From Oceanobacillus limi (GTDB lineage: Bacteria; Bacillota; Bacilli; Bacillales; Amphibacillaceae), in the NCBI RefSeq assembly GCF_900111445.1, contig NZ_FOHE01000004.1, forward strand, positions 171,506 to 235,505: a stretch of DNA of 64,000 bases, read 5' to 3'. Every line of letters begins with the position of its first letter. The first letter of the stretch is position 1. The notes below the pieces were generated by a model that worked only from the letters and a program-made list of their open reading frames with translations, made no database searches and was not told the DNA's origin. This document shows, in pieces, positions 43,007 to 51,281 of the stretch. The translations under genes and the position numbers were made by a program.

Positions 43007-44087
43007 CCATGAATTTTATATGGATCTTGCTATTCAAAATGCCCAAGCGATGAAAGGGCAAACAGAACCTAATCCTTTGGTAGGCTCTGTAATTGTTAAT
43101 GATAATCGCATTGTTGGCATCGGCACCCATTTAAAGGCCGGGGAACCACACGCAGAGATCCATGCATTACGAATGGCTGGTGAACAGGCCAAAGGCGCAA
43201 CAATCTATGTTACTCTAGAACCTTGCTCTCACCACGGTAGAACCGGTCCTTGTGCTGAAGCAATCGTAAAATCCGGCATAAAGAAAGTTGTGATTGCAAC
43301 ATTGGACCCGAATCCAGTTGTCGCAGGGAATGGAATAAAGATATTACAGAATGCAGGAATTGAAGTTACCGTTGGGATTTGTGAAGATAAAGCTATTCGA
43401 ATGAATGAAGTTTTTAATACGTTTATCGTACAAAAGAAACCATTCGTCACACTAAAAGCTGGTACAACACTAGACGGAAAGGTAGCAACAAGAACATTTG
43501 ACAGCAAATGGATTACCTCCGAAGAGTCCCGATTAGACGTGCATAAGCTTAGAAGTGAGAATATGGCAATACTAGTGGGAATAAACACCGTTTTAAAAGA
43601 TGATCCTGCATTAACATCGCGAATTCCAAATGGGCGCAACCCAATACGTGTCGTTATGGATTCTTCGTTAAAAACACCTTTAGATGCACAGCTCATAAAC
43701 GATAATAAAGCAGAAACATGGATATTCACTAGTCAAAATATCGATTATGATAAAAAGAGAACCCTAGAAAATGCTGGTGCCTCTGTATTTGTAACGGATA
43801 GCCAGTCTTCTGTCGATCCAAAAGAGGTTCTTCACATTTTAGCTGAGAAACAGATTTCTTCTGTATTTATTGAAGGTGGCGGAAACATCCACGCCTCCTT
43901 TTTAGAGCAAAAGCTAGTAGATAAAGTCGTATTATATTTTGCTCCTAAATTAGTCGGAGGAAAGGATGCCCCTACTTTTCTGGAAGGGACAGGATTTGAG
44001 CAGATGAAGGATGCCATCAATTTACGAGATACTAGTATCGAAAAAATTGGTGAAGACTTTAAATTTATTGGGTATCCGACGTATTAG
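42999..44087 (+). CDS. ribD: Bifunctional pyrimidine deaminase/reductase RibD
   Basis: A 362-residue two-domain enzyme. The N-terminal deaminase has the zinc motif HAEIHAL and PCSHHGRTGPC; the C-terminal reductase starts near residue 145 (KPFVTLKAGTTLDGKVA) and ends VFIEGGGNIHASFL. It would deaminate and reduce the pyrimidine made by cyclohydrolase II. The gene is coupled to the divergent cyclohydrolase, without ribE, ribH or an FMN riboswitch. This suggests a separate pathway for a ribitylaminopyrimidine-type compound, or a salvage copy. AAAGGA precedes the ATG. Confidence 0.93.
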   Translation: MTNHEFYMDLAIQNAQAMKGQTEPNPLVGSVIVNDNRIVGIGTHLKAGEPHAEIHALRMAGEQAKGATIYVTLEPCSHHGRTGPCAEAIVKSGIKKVVIATLDPNPVVAGNGIKILQNAGIEVTVGICEDKAIRMNEVFNTFIVQKKPFVTLKAGTTLDGKVATRTFDSKWITSEESRLDVHKLRSENMAILVGINTVLKDDPALTSRIPNGRNPIRVVMDSSLKTPLDAQLINDNKAETWIFTSQNIDYDKKRTLENAGASVFVTDSQSSVDPKEVLHILAEKQISSVFIEGGGNIHASFLEQKLVDKVVLYFAPKLVGGKDAPTFLEGTGFEQMKDAINLRDTSIEKIGEDFKFIGYPTY

Positions 44088-44244
44088 CATAATGTTTATT
44101 GATTGCGCTCATTCTTTTGTTTGCCAGATGATATATAACGGAAAAAGTCATCATTACTTATCGCTTATAATACAAATAATACGCTGATAATCTATGAAAA
44201 TTAGCACAATCATAACTACAACCTTATTAAAGTAGAGGGATATT

Positions 44245-44802
44245 ATGAAATTTGGTTTTGATATTGATGATACATTAATCAATTTACGGGAACACGCGTT
44301 CAATTTGTATAAAACCAAACTTGGTAAAGAATTGTCACACGAGGACTTTTTGGCAATTGATCGCGTGGAAATCCACGAACCATTCGGCCTTTCGGATGAC
44401 GAAGGGAAAGAAATGTGGAATCGTTCACTAGAGGAAATTTATTTCACTGATTGCCCCGCTTTTCCAGGAGCTATCGAAACCTTAAACAACCTGGAAAAAC
44501 AAGGACATGAGATCTTCTATATCACCGCAAGGCCTAAAGAACACGGAGAAAGGACAAAACAATGGATGCGAGACCAAGGCTTCCCTATCCATGAAGACCG
44601 TTTCTATTACGGTATGAAAGATGATGAAAAAATCCATATTATTAAAGACCTAGATTTAGACTATTATGTGGATGATAAGCCCGGTGTACTCGAGACACTT
44701 TTGGATACCTCCGTGAAATTATTTATAAAAGACCAGTCGTATAACCGTAAAATAGAAATACCAAGAATAACTAATTGGTTAGACTTCCAGAGACTCATCT
44801 AA
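44245..44802 (+). CDS. HAD superfamily 5'-nucleotidase-like phosphatase (YqfW-like)
   Basis: A 185-residue HAD-fold hydrolase of the 5'(3')-deoxyribonucleotidase (NT5C) group. Motif I is FGFDIDDTLIN (nucleophile Asp and acid Asp), motif II ITARP (Thr), and motif III/IV YYVDDKPG. B. subtilis YqfW is a similar protein. It lies on the same strand after ribAD with a gap of 157 bp and may be a separate unit. A phosphatase is needed after RibD in flavin synthesis, so co-function is possible but unproven. Confidence 0.82.
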   Translation: MKFGFDIDDTLINLREHAFNLYKTKLGKELSHEDFLAIDRVEIHEPFGLSDDEGKEMWNRSLEEIYFTDCPAFPGAIETLNNLEKQGHEIFYITARPKEHGERTKQWMRDQGFPIHEDRFYYGMKDDEKIHIIKDLDLDYYVDDKPGVLETLLDTSVKLFIKDQSYNRKIEIPRITNWLDFQRLI

Positions 44803-44835
44803 AAAAGGCGTCCATATAAATAGGACGCCTTTTTT
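44801..44835 (+). terminator. Terminator of the HAD phosphatase gene
   Basis: The 13-bp stem AAAAAAGGCGTCC/GGACGCCTTTTTT starts at the stop codon and is bordered by a T run. Confidence 0.9.
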
Positions 44836-44937
44836 AGACGAGAGAATTCGGGATCTCACTTGATTATTCGATATACCCCAAATAACACTCTGTCTAAAAG
44901 GAGCTCCCAACCGAAATCCAGAGATCTACCACGAAAT

Positions 44938-47241
44938 CTACTGCACCTCATATTTGTTTTCATCTACTTCACCGATAAAAGGAGAAGGTTCTCCCTCCAC
45001 AATCAAAATTAGTTCATGCATTGCACGAGTACAGGCCGTATAAAAAAGTGTCCGGTCGGATTCTGCACGATAAAATTGATCGGAAGCATTTGGAATGATT
45101 ACCCCGTCAAATTCAATCCCCTTGGCTAAGTAAGTAGGGAGAACTAATATCCCCTTTTGAAAGGAATATGTCTCTTCATCAATCATCGTAACCGAAATGT
45201 TTTCCTTTATTGCATTATATATTTCCTCAGTTTCTTTCAATGTTTTACAAATAATCGCTATTGTTTCGTTCCCTTTTTCTTGAGTTTTTTCAACCTGATG
45301 TACAAGCATTGAAGTTATCTCCGAATGGTCTGCCTGCACAACCTTAGGCAAACTACCTTCTCGTTCAAACGGTTCAATAAGCTCTTCTCCTGGTGCAAAG
45401 TCTGACGTAAATTCGACGATTTGTTTCGTAGACCGGTAGCTTTTCGTTAATGTGATCCGTTCATAATTTCGTACCTCTTTCTGAGGAACTAAAGGATTTT
45501 CTTTGGTTACCTGTGTATAAATTGCCTGATTAATATCCCCTAATAACGTCATTCGAGTGTAAGGAAAAATATGCTTTAGGAACGCATATTGAAATGCAGA
45601 ATAGTCCTGTGCTTCGTCAATAAAAAGATGTCTTACGGAACGATCAGAATTATCTCCTAGAATACGTCCCCGAAAATACACATAAGGTGTTGCATCTTCC
45701 CAAGTGAGATATCTCTTTGACAAACTTTCTGCAGTTAGATTAGAGATTAGCTTCCAATTTGCAGGAACACTTCCAACTGGATGCCAATCCGTATACATTT
45801 TATAGAATGTTGCCAAGACATTTACAAATTTATATTGCTTGACTTGCTTTTTAATACGTGCAAAAAACCGTTTCACAATCTCCTTTCGAAGGATGTCTTC
45901 CTCCATCGTTATATCCTCATCTTGATCTTGGTCCTGATAATACGCTTGAAGGTAATCTTCTTTATCTAATAACTCAACTTGCTCCATAACCCAATCTTTT
46001 TCTTTTTCTTCCTCTTGATGAATACGTAATTCCTTTAACAACCACTTTGAAACATGTTCCATTTTATTTGGAATAGAAATAGCTGGATCAAGTGAATAGA
46101 AGTATTTCGATATCGCTTCCTTCGAAATAAGAATTCGATCTTGAAACGTGATATTCTTAAACCGAATCCCTTCATCTTCTAGTTCTACAATATAGTTATC
46201 CAGCACTTGCATAAAATCTACACTCGATTTATAATCCATACTCTCCATCCGAGCCGAATAGTTAGCATCCGCTTTTCCTGTTAATACATATTCCATTTGT
46301 TCAAACGGAGATTCAATCGTAATTTTTTCACTAATCGCGTCCCGTAAATAATTTAAGAATGTAGTTTGCCTGACATTCGCTTCCCCTAATTCTGGAAGGA
46401 CGTTGGATATATAACTTGAGAACAGTGGATTCGGTGAAAACATTACAACATTTTCTGGATTTAATTCCTCCCGATACCTGTACATCAAATAAGCAATCCG
46501 CTGTAAAGCAGCTGATGTTTTCCCGCTACCAGCAACACCTTGAACGATTAATAAATTGCTACGTTCATTTCGAATAATTTTATTTTGTTCTTTCTGTATT
46601 GTCGCAACAATACTTTTCATTGTCGAACTGGCATTATTTCCAAGTGCTTGCTGTAATAGTTCATCACCTATTGTAATCCCAGTATCAAACATCCCTTTAA
46701 TAAGTCCTTGTCGAATAATAAACTGTCTTTTTAGAGAGATTTCTCCAGTCACAGTTTCTTCGGCCGTTTCATATGCTGCCTTTCCAGGTGAATAATCATA
46801 ATACAGACTAGAAATAGGTGCACGCCAATCATATACTAAGAAATTTTCTTCATCCCGATCCATTAAAGAAGAAATACCTATGTATAATTGTTCGGCATCC
46901 TGTTCCCCACTTTCTATAAAATCAATTCGGCCAAAATAGGGAGAGTCTTTTAAACGTTTCAATGTTTTCAACTGTTCATCTATCTTTCCATGACTTTGCT
47001 CTCGCTCGGTCAATAATTCCGCTTGTTGCTTAATACTTGCTTGCGTTTCAATTACGTCATCTGGTTCGTCTAAGTTCACAGTGACATCTTCCCAAAAGGT
47101 TTTTCGCAAATGAATAACATCTTCCTTTAACCCTTTGGATTTGGAATATAGATCTTCTGCTTTTTGGTTGATTTCTTCAATAACATAATTTACTCGCTTT
47201 TGTTCATCCTCGCGATCACGATTAGTTGCCACTTCACTCAT
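44938..47241 (-). CDS. helD: HelD-like RNA polymerase recycling ATPase
   Basis: A 767-residue superfamily 1 motor. The N-terminal coiled-coil arm occupies about residues 1-95 (ending QLKTLKRLKD). Walker A is VQGVAGSGKTSAALQR near residue 230, Walker B LFIDEAQDYSAFQ, and motifs III (LLGDINQAIYT), IV (TLTKSYRSTKQI) and VI (ACTRAMHEL) follow. The length and secondary channel arm match HelD (YvgS), which releases stalled RNA polymerase and is linked to rifampicin tolerance. The ribosome binding site is weak (GGGGTTGATGGA). It is monocistronic. Confidence 0.9.
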   Translation of the reverse strand: MSEVATNRDREDEQKRVNYVIEEINQKAEDLYSKSKGLKEDVIHLRKTFWEDVTVNLDEPDDVIETQASIKQQAELLTEREQSHGKIDEQLKTLKRLKDSPYFGRIDFIESGEQDAEQLYIGISSLMDRDEENFLVYDWRAPISSLYYDYSPGKAAYETAEETVTGEISLKRQFIIRQGLIKGMFDTGITIGDELLQQALGNNASSTMKSIVATIQKEQNKIIRNERSNLLIVQGVAGSGKTSAALQRIAYLMYRYREELNPENVVMFSPNPLFSSYISNVLPELGEANVRQTTFLNYLRDAISEKITIESPFEQMEYVLTGKADANYSARMESMDYKSSVDFMQVLDNYIVELEDEGIRFKNITFQDRILISKEAISKYFYSLDPAISIPNKMEHVSKWLLKELRIHQEEEKEKDWVMEQVELLDKEDYLQAYYQDQDQDEDITMEEDILRKEIVKRFFARIKKQVKQYKFVNVLATFYKMYTDWHPVGSVPANWKLISNLTAESLSKRYLTWEDATPYVYFRGRILGDNSDRSVRHLFIDEAQDYSAFQYAFLKHIFPYTRMTLLGDINQAIYTQVTKENPLVPQKEVRNYERITLTKSYRSTKQIVEFTSDFAPGEELIEPFEREGSLPKVVQADHSEITSMLVHQVEKTQEKGNETIAIICKTLKETEEIYNAIKENISVTMIDEETYSFQKGILVLPTYLAKGIEFDGVIIPNASDQFYRAESDRTLFYTACTRAMHELILIVEGEPSPFIGEVDENKYEVQ

Positions 47242-47723
47242 TCCATCAACCCCATTTCACTTTTTGTTTGACTTTTTGTAAGTAAGTATGATATAATTAT
47301 ATTGGATAGTTATACATTATTTTCGTATAACTCCAGTAACTTATATAGTTTATCATGTTTCTTTATGTATAACAACCCACTAAGCTTGTATAATATCTAG
47401 CCTAGTGGGTTATTATTTTGATAGTATATATCTTTCGTACTTTTTTTATGAGTGAAATACAAAACGCCCTTCTCATTACTAGTGGTTCTATAATCTTCAT
47501 ACACTTCATAATGTGAATTATCAATCAGTAGGACCTCCTATTTTACGCTGATTGTAGTACGACGACACTTTCTCACACTTCATCACATTGATAATAAGCT
47601 AGCAAGCGGGATTTCCCGTTACACGAGAAAACGTAACCATCCTACCAAACAAGTACCTATACTACTAAATATAACCCTAGATTGCTATAATAATAACACT
47701 GAATAAAAAGGGAAGTGTATGAA
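47242..47723 (+). other. Intergenic region between helD and the patatin gene
   Basis: A 482-bp gap with no convincing gene. It contains hairpins AACCCACTA/TAGTGGGTT (47374-47382 with 47403-47411) and AATCAG/CTGATT (about 47523-47550). Neither has a strong T tract. A small RNA is possible, but nothing recognisable was found. Confidence 0.4.
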
Positions 47724-48638
47724 TTGAAGCATCAGGCAAATCTTGTATTAGAAGGCGGTGGAATGCGAGGAGCCTATACTGCTGGTGTACTTGATTTCTT
47801 CCATGATAAAGAAATTAAATTTCCACTTATTTCCACTACTTCTTCTGCAGCAATAATCGGAAGTTCCTATGTCTCTAATCAACGAGGGAGAAATTACAAG
47901 ATTTTAGAACAAATCAGCAGTAATAAACATTCCATTTCGTTTTCGCGAATGATTCGGCATAAAGAATTATTTAATATGGAGTTTATCTTCCAAAAACTTT
48001 CAGGGGAATTAATACCATTAAACTTTGAAGATTTTCTTGCTTCTCCTTCGAAACTTGTTGTTGGTACAACAGATCTAGACACTGGAAAACCAAATTACCA
48101 TGAAACCTTTATGTCTAAATCAGATCTTTTAACTATTATTCGTGCTTCTTGTTCGTTACCTATACTTGCCCCTAGTATCACGTATAACCAAACAAAACTA
48201 ATGGACGGAGGAATAGCAGATAATATTCCTATCAAGCCTTCTATAGAAAGCGGAAACACAAAACATGTCGTCGTTTTGACTCGGAATAAAGGTTATATCA
48301 AAAAAGCCACTAAACTCAATTGGTTATTCAAACGCGTATATCGTAATCATCCGGAATTTTTAAAATTACTAAGCAATCGCCATGAACTTTACAACGAAAC
48401 GATGCAACAAATTCTCGACATGGAAAAACGTGGAGAGGTATTTATTATACAGCCCAAGAAGCCACTAAAAGGAAGTAGAATAGAAAGAAACCGCGAGAAG
48501 CTCCGGTTGCTGTATAACCAAGGGTACGAAGAAGCAGAAAATAGCTTTTTAGATTTAAAACATTTTCTACATGAGACAGAAGTACCAAGAAATCCAATAG
48601 AACAAGTTTCTGGCAACAAAACTATTAAAACAGTTTAA
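47724..48638 (+). CDS. Patatin-like phospholipase with a degenerate nucleophile elbow
   Basis: A protein of about 304 residues with the patatin core: the oxyanion hole LVLEGGGMRGAYTAGVL near residue 8 and the catalytic Asp in LMDGGIADNIP. The usual nucleophile elbow GxSxG reads TTSSAAIIG, so both Gly are replaced although a Ser remains. B. subtilis YjjU-type relatives have an intact GVSAG. Activity may therefore be altered or lost. The start is taken as TTG 47724, about 9 bp after AAAGGGAAG; the GTG at 47715 overlaps that site. Confidence 0.8.
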   Translation: MKHQANLVLEGGGMRGAYTAGVLDFFHDKEIKFPLISTTSSAAIIGSSYVSNQRGRNYKILEQISSNKHSISFSRMIRHKELFNMEFIFQKLSGELIPLNFEDFLASPSKLVVGTTDLDTGKPNYHETFMSKSDLLTIIRASCSLPILAPSITYNQTKLMDGGIADNIPIKPSIESGNTKHVVVLTRNKGYIKKATKLNWLFKRVYRNHPEFLKLLSNRHELYNETMQQILDMEKRGEVFIIQPKKPLKGSRIERNREKLRLLYNQGYEEAENSFLDLKHFLHETEVPRNPIEQVSGNKTIKTV

Positions 48639-48645
48639 AACATAG

Positions 48646-48674
48646 AAAACCTCACGAGTTACGTGAGGTTTTTA
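48646..48674 (+). terminator. Terminator of the patatin-like gene
   Basis: The stem AAAACCTCACG/CGTGAGGTTTT has a short loop and T residues. It may serve both converging genes. Confidence 0.85.
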
Positions 48675-48692
48675 TCATTTATTGTTTATTTT

Positions 48693-49253
48693 CTACGCTC
48701 TTACTGTTTTCAATGCTCCGCTCCAAGCGATTACTTGATCAAGCATCTCATTTGCATTATTTTCATGGTAATCCGCTGGTTTGAATTCACTAAAGTTTTC
48801 AAAATCAGACATTAATGAGAATGTAACAGCTGTACGAACATCTGCAACTTGTAATTCACCTAGGATTAAACGTAGGTTCTCATGTGCACGAGTACCCCCT
48901 AAACTTCCATAACCAACAAATCCTGCCGCTTTATTATTAACTTCTGCATTAAGATAATCAGTAGCATTTTTGAATGCTCCACCTACAGCATGGTTGTATT
49001 CTGGAACGACGAAAATATAACCATCAAAAGAAGCCATCTTTTCAGACCAGCCTTTTATAGCAGCTTCCGCTTCTTCTTTTTGAGATTCAGGTACTTCTGC
49101 ACCTAACATTGGTAAGTTATAGTTAGCTAGATCTACGATTTCATATACTACATCATCATTTCGGTTTGTAGCAAAATCATAAATCCAATTCGAAACAGCC
49201 TCCCCATTTCTTCCTTGACGTACACTTCCTAGTACAATTCCTATTTTTAACAT
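48693..49253 (-). CDS. NAD(P)H-dependent FMN reductase (quinone reductase/azoreductase type)
   Basis: A 186-residue flavodoxin-fold reductase. The phosphate-binding loop is GIVLGSVRQGRNGE at the start, and FVVPEYNHAVGGAFKNATDYL near residue 85 is the conserved FMN-contacting motif. It probably reduces quinones, azo dyes or FMN. Start ATG 49253 is preceded by GAGGAGGA; the longer frame lacks a ribosome binding site. An MhqR-type box lies about 100 bp upstream, so it belongs to the electrophile-stress set together with the adjacent MarR gene. Confidence 0.88.
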   Translation of the reverse strand: MLKIGIVLGSVRQGRNGEAVSNWIYDFATNRNDDVVYEIVDLANYNLPMLGAEVPESQKEEAEAAIKGWSEKMASFDGYIFVVPEYNHAVGGAFKNATDYLNAEVNNKAAGFVGYGSLGGTRAHENLRLILGELQVADVRTAVTFSLMSDFENFSEFKPADYHENNANEMLDQVIAWSGALKTVRA

Positions 49254-49352
49254 ACTATAATTCCTCCTCAGTGTGATCATTAAATTTGGTGGAAAATAGA
49301 ATTTTCCATAGAAGAATAAACCTTTTGTATTGCTCAATATACTGAAGTCAAT

Positions 49353-49370
49353 TATCTCGAAATAGAGATA
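49353..49370 (-). promoter_or_regulatory. MhqR-type operator for the FMN reductase gene
   Basis: TATCTC-GAAATA-GAGATA is an 18-bp near-palindrome matching the B. subtilis MhqR box (consensus TATCTCGAATTCGAGATA). It lies between the MarR gene's 3' end and the reductase gene. Confidence 0.8.
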
Positions 49371-49385
49371 TTGGAATAAAAAATT

Positions 49386-49838
49386 TTAGAGTTCTTTCGC
49401 ATAGTGACCTAATTTTTTTAGATGTGTAATAACGAATTCCTTCTCTTCCATCGTTAGTCCGCCCATAATTTCACGCATTGCTTCCATATGTTTTGGAAAA
49501 ACTTCATTCATTAATGCGTTACCTTTTTTTGTAATCGTGGCATAAGTAACGCGACGGTCATTCGGACATGCCCTTCTTTCAAGGTATTGCTTTTCTACCA
49601 ATTTATCGACAACATATGTGATACTACTACTAGCAAGTAACACTTTTTGTCCAATTTTTTGTATCGGTTGATCCCCTTTATGAAATAACAACTCTAAAAC
49701 AGAGAACTCTGTTAAGTTTAGCCCATGACTTTTAATATCTTGAATAACCTGTTTCTCTACTGACTGCAATGCACGTGTTAAAACAACAAATAATTTTACC
49801 GACAACTCACCATCGGTTACTTTATCCAATGAACTCAT
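49386..49838 (-). CDS. mhqR: MarR family regulator, MhqR-like
   Basis: A MarR repressor of about 150 residues, with the winged helix at LTEFSVLELLFHKGDQPIQ, SSSITYVVDKLVEKQYLE and DRRVTYATITKKG. The real start is taken as ATG 49838, not the in-frame codon at 50003, because the MhqR box at 49897-49918 lies within the extra part and GGGGGGAAGG precedes 49838. Its own palindromic box and another before the FMN reductase give a self-consistent regulon. In B. subtilis, MhqR responds to hydroquinone and catechol. Confidence 0.9.
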   Translation of the reverse strand: MSSLDKVTDGELSVKLFVVLTRALQSVEKQVIQDIKSHGLNLTEFSVLELLFHKGDQPIQKIGQKVLLASSSITYVVDKLVEKQYLERRACPNDRRVTYATITKKGNALMNEVFPKHMEAMREIMGGLTMEEKEFVITHLKKLGHYAKEL

Positions 49839-49896
49839 TAGGACCAACCTTCCCCCCATATTCGTTGACTTACATGCTTTTGAGCTCCACAAATAG

Positions 49897-49918
49897 TTTA
49901 TCTCGAATTCGAGATAAA
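49897..49918 (-). promoter_or_regulatory. Perfect MhqR box upstream of the MarR gene
   Basis: A perfect 22-bp palindrome made of the half TTTATCTCGAA and its exact complement. The inner 18 bp equal the B. subtilis MhqR consensus. Located about 60-80 bp before the chosen start codon. Autorepression is the natural reading. Confidence 0.88.
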
Positions 49919-50140
49919 TTAAGTATAAGCTTGCATGGACAAACGTGTCCAATATATTGCTTAGAACGATTTCTTCAAACAACAAATAATTTACATCTTC
50001 CAATACCTTTATTTCTATTATGGATAGATCACTTCTAAAGTTGAATTCCGAGTAAACAAGTAAGCTTTAATTCTTTTATTTCAATGTCTTTTAGTATATT
50101 CTATAAAGGAATTCAAAATTTCCGTATGGGGGGTAACATC

Positions 50141-50950
50141 ATGACAATGAAAAAAACATTGACCCTAGCAGGTTCCGACTCGAGCGGTGGTGCAGGTATA
50201 CAAGCAGACTTAAAAACTTTTCAAGAACATAGCGTTTATGGCATGACAGCATTAACATCAATTGTAACGATGGACCCAAAAAATGGTTGGAATCATAACG
50301 TAGACCCAATTGATGTAAGCATCGTGGAAAAACAATTAAATACAATCTTATCTGTTGGTATTGATGCAATGAAAACTGGCATGCTTGGTTCAGTAGATAT
50401 AATACAGCTTGGTGCAAAAAAAATTGATGAATATAAGCTAGAAAAGTATGTGTTAGATCCAGTGATGGTCTGTAAGGGTGAAGATGAAGTGTTACAACCC
50501 GAAAACACTGACGCCATGAGAGAATATTTACTACCTCGTGCAACCATCACTACACCAAATCTTTTTGAAGCTGGTCAGTTAGCTAAAACTGGTCCGATCA
50601 AGTCAATTGATGGAATGAAAGAAGCTGCTGAAAAAATCATTGAACTTGGAGCAAAAAATGTTGTCATAAAAGGTGGCAAGGCATTAGAACACGAGAATGC
50701 CATTGACTTGTTTTATGATGGTAGTGAATTTGTTCTATTGGAAAAAGAAAAAGTAGATACAACCTATAACCACGGTGCAGGGTGTACGTTTGCAGCTGCA
50801 ATCACTGCAAATCTAGCGCATGGTAAGTCCGTCCAAGATTCCGTGAAGTTAGCAAAAGAGTTTGTCACTGCGGCCATCACTCATGGCTGGAAGCTTAATG
50901 AATATGTTGGACCAGTTATGCATGGTGCGTACAATCAAAAAACTCAATAA
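50141..50950 (+). CDS. pdxK: Pyridoxine/pyridoxal kinase (PdxK/ThiD family)
   Basis: A 269-residue ribokinase-like enzyme. Its hallmarks are LTLAGSDSSGGAGIQADLKTF at the start, KTGMLGS, VLDPVMVCKGE, the LFEAGQL segment, and the anion-hole/catalytic GAGCTFAAAI near residue 210 (Asp/Cys variant of GDGC). In B. subtilis, PdxK of this type phosphorylates pyridoxine and also hydroxymethylpyrimidine. ATG 50141 follows GGGGGG; the ATG at 50084 lies before that site. It stands alone, and its specificity for vitamin B6 or B1 precursors is not decided by sequence. Confidence 0.9.
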   Translation: MTMKKTLTLAGSDSSGGAGIQADLKTFQEHSVYGMTALTSIVTMDPKNGWNHNVDPIDVSIVEKQLNTILSVGIDAMKTGMLGSVDIIQLGAKKIDEYKLEKYVLDPVMVCKGEDEVLQPENTDAMREYLLPRATITTPNLFEAGQLAKTGPIKSIDGMKEAAEKIIELGAKNVVIKGGKALEHENAIDLFYDGSEFVLLEKEKVDTTYNHGAGCTFAAAITANLAHGKSVQDSVKLAKEFVTAAITHGWKLNEYVGPVMHGAYNQKTQ

Positions 50951-51085
50951 ATTTAATGAATGGAGAGCAATTTTTATATTTGTTCTCCATATTTTCCCTC
51001 TAATAAAACCCCTACTCCATTCCCATTAATTAGTTCTGAAACATCATTAATTCACCTTTCGTCTAATATAATAAAGTGGATATAC

Positions 51086-51262
51086 CAATAAGTGGGTTTT
51101 CTTCATTCCCCACTTATAGTTGGAAGAGCGAATCAGACATTTGGCCTTCAGTTGATCCGCACTTTACCTCCTGATTTTAACTCGCAGGTTGAATGGAGGT
51201 CTTCTGATGCACAGGACGTTGCGTTACGTCGGCTTGCCAGTCATATGCGGGTTAAATACATA
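51086..51262 (-). repeat. Unassigned structured intergenic element, copy B
   Basis: Read on the minus strand this 177-bp block contains, in order, GACGTAACGCAACGTC (a short hairpin region), ACGTCCTGT, CAACCTGCGA, GCGGATCAACTGAAGG and CTGATTCG, then an end hairpin with arms AATAAGTGGG and CCCACTTAT. These words recur in the same order in copy A near 30.24-30.41 kb. The remainder of the gap 50951-51281 shows nothing else. The family is unknown to me. Confidence 0.55.
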
Positions 51263-51281
51263 ATTGTTTAGGAGATTTTCA

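Noticed and set aside
49839..50003. N-terminal extension of the MhqR-like protein
   Set aside because: It would contain the operator palindrome and lacks a ribosome binding site before 50003.
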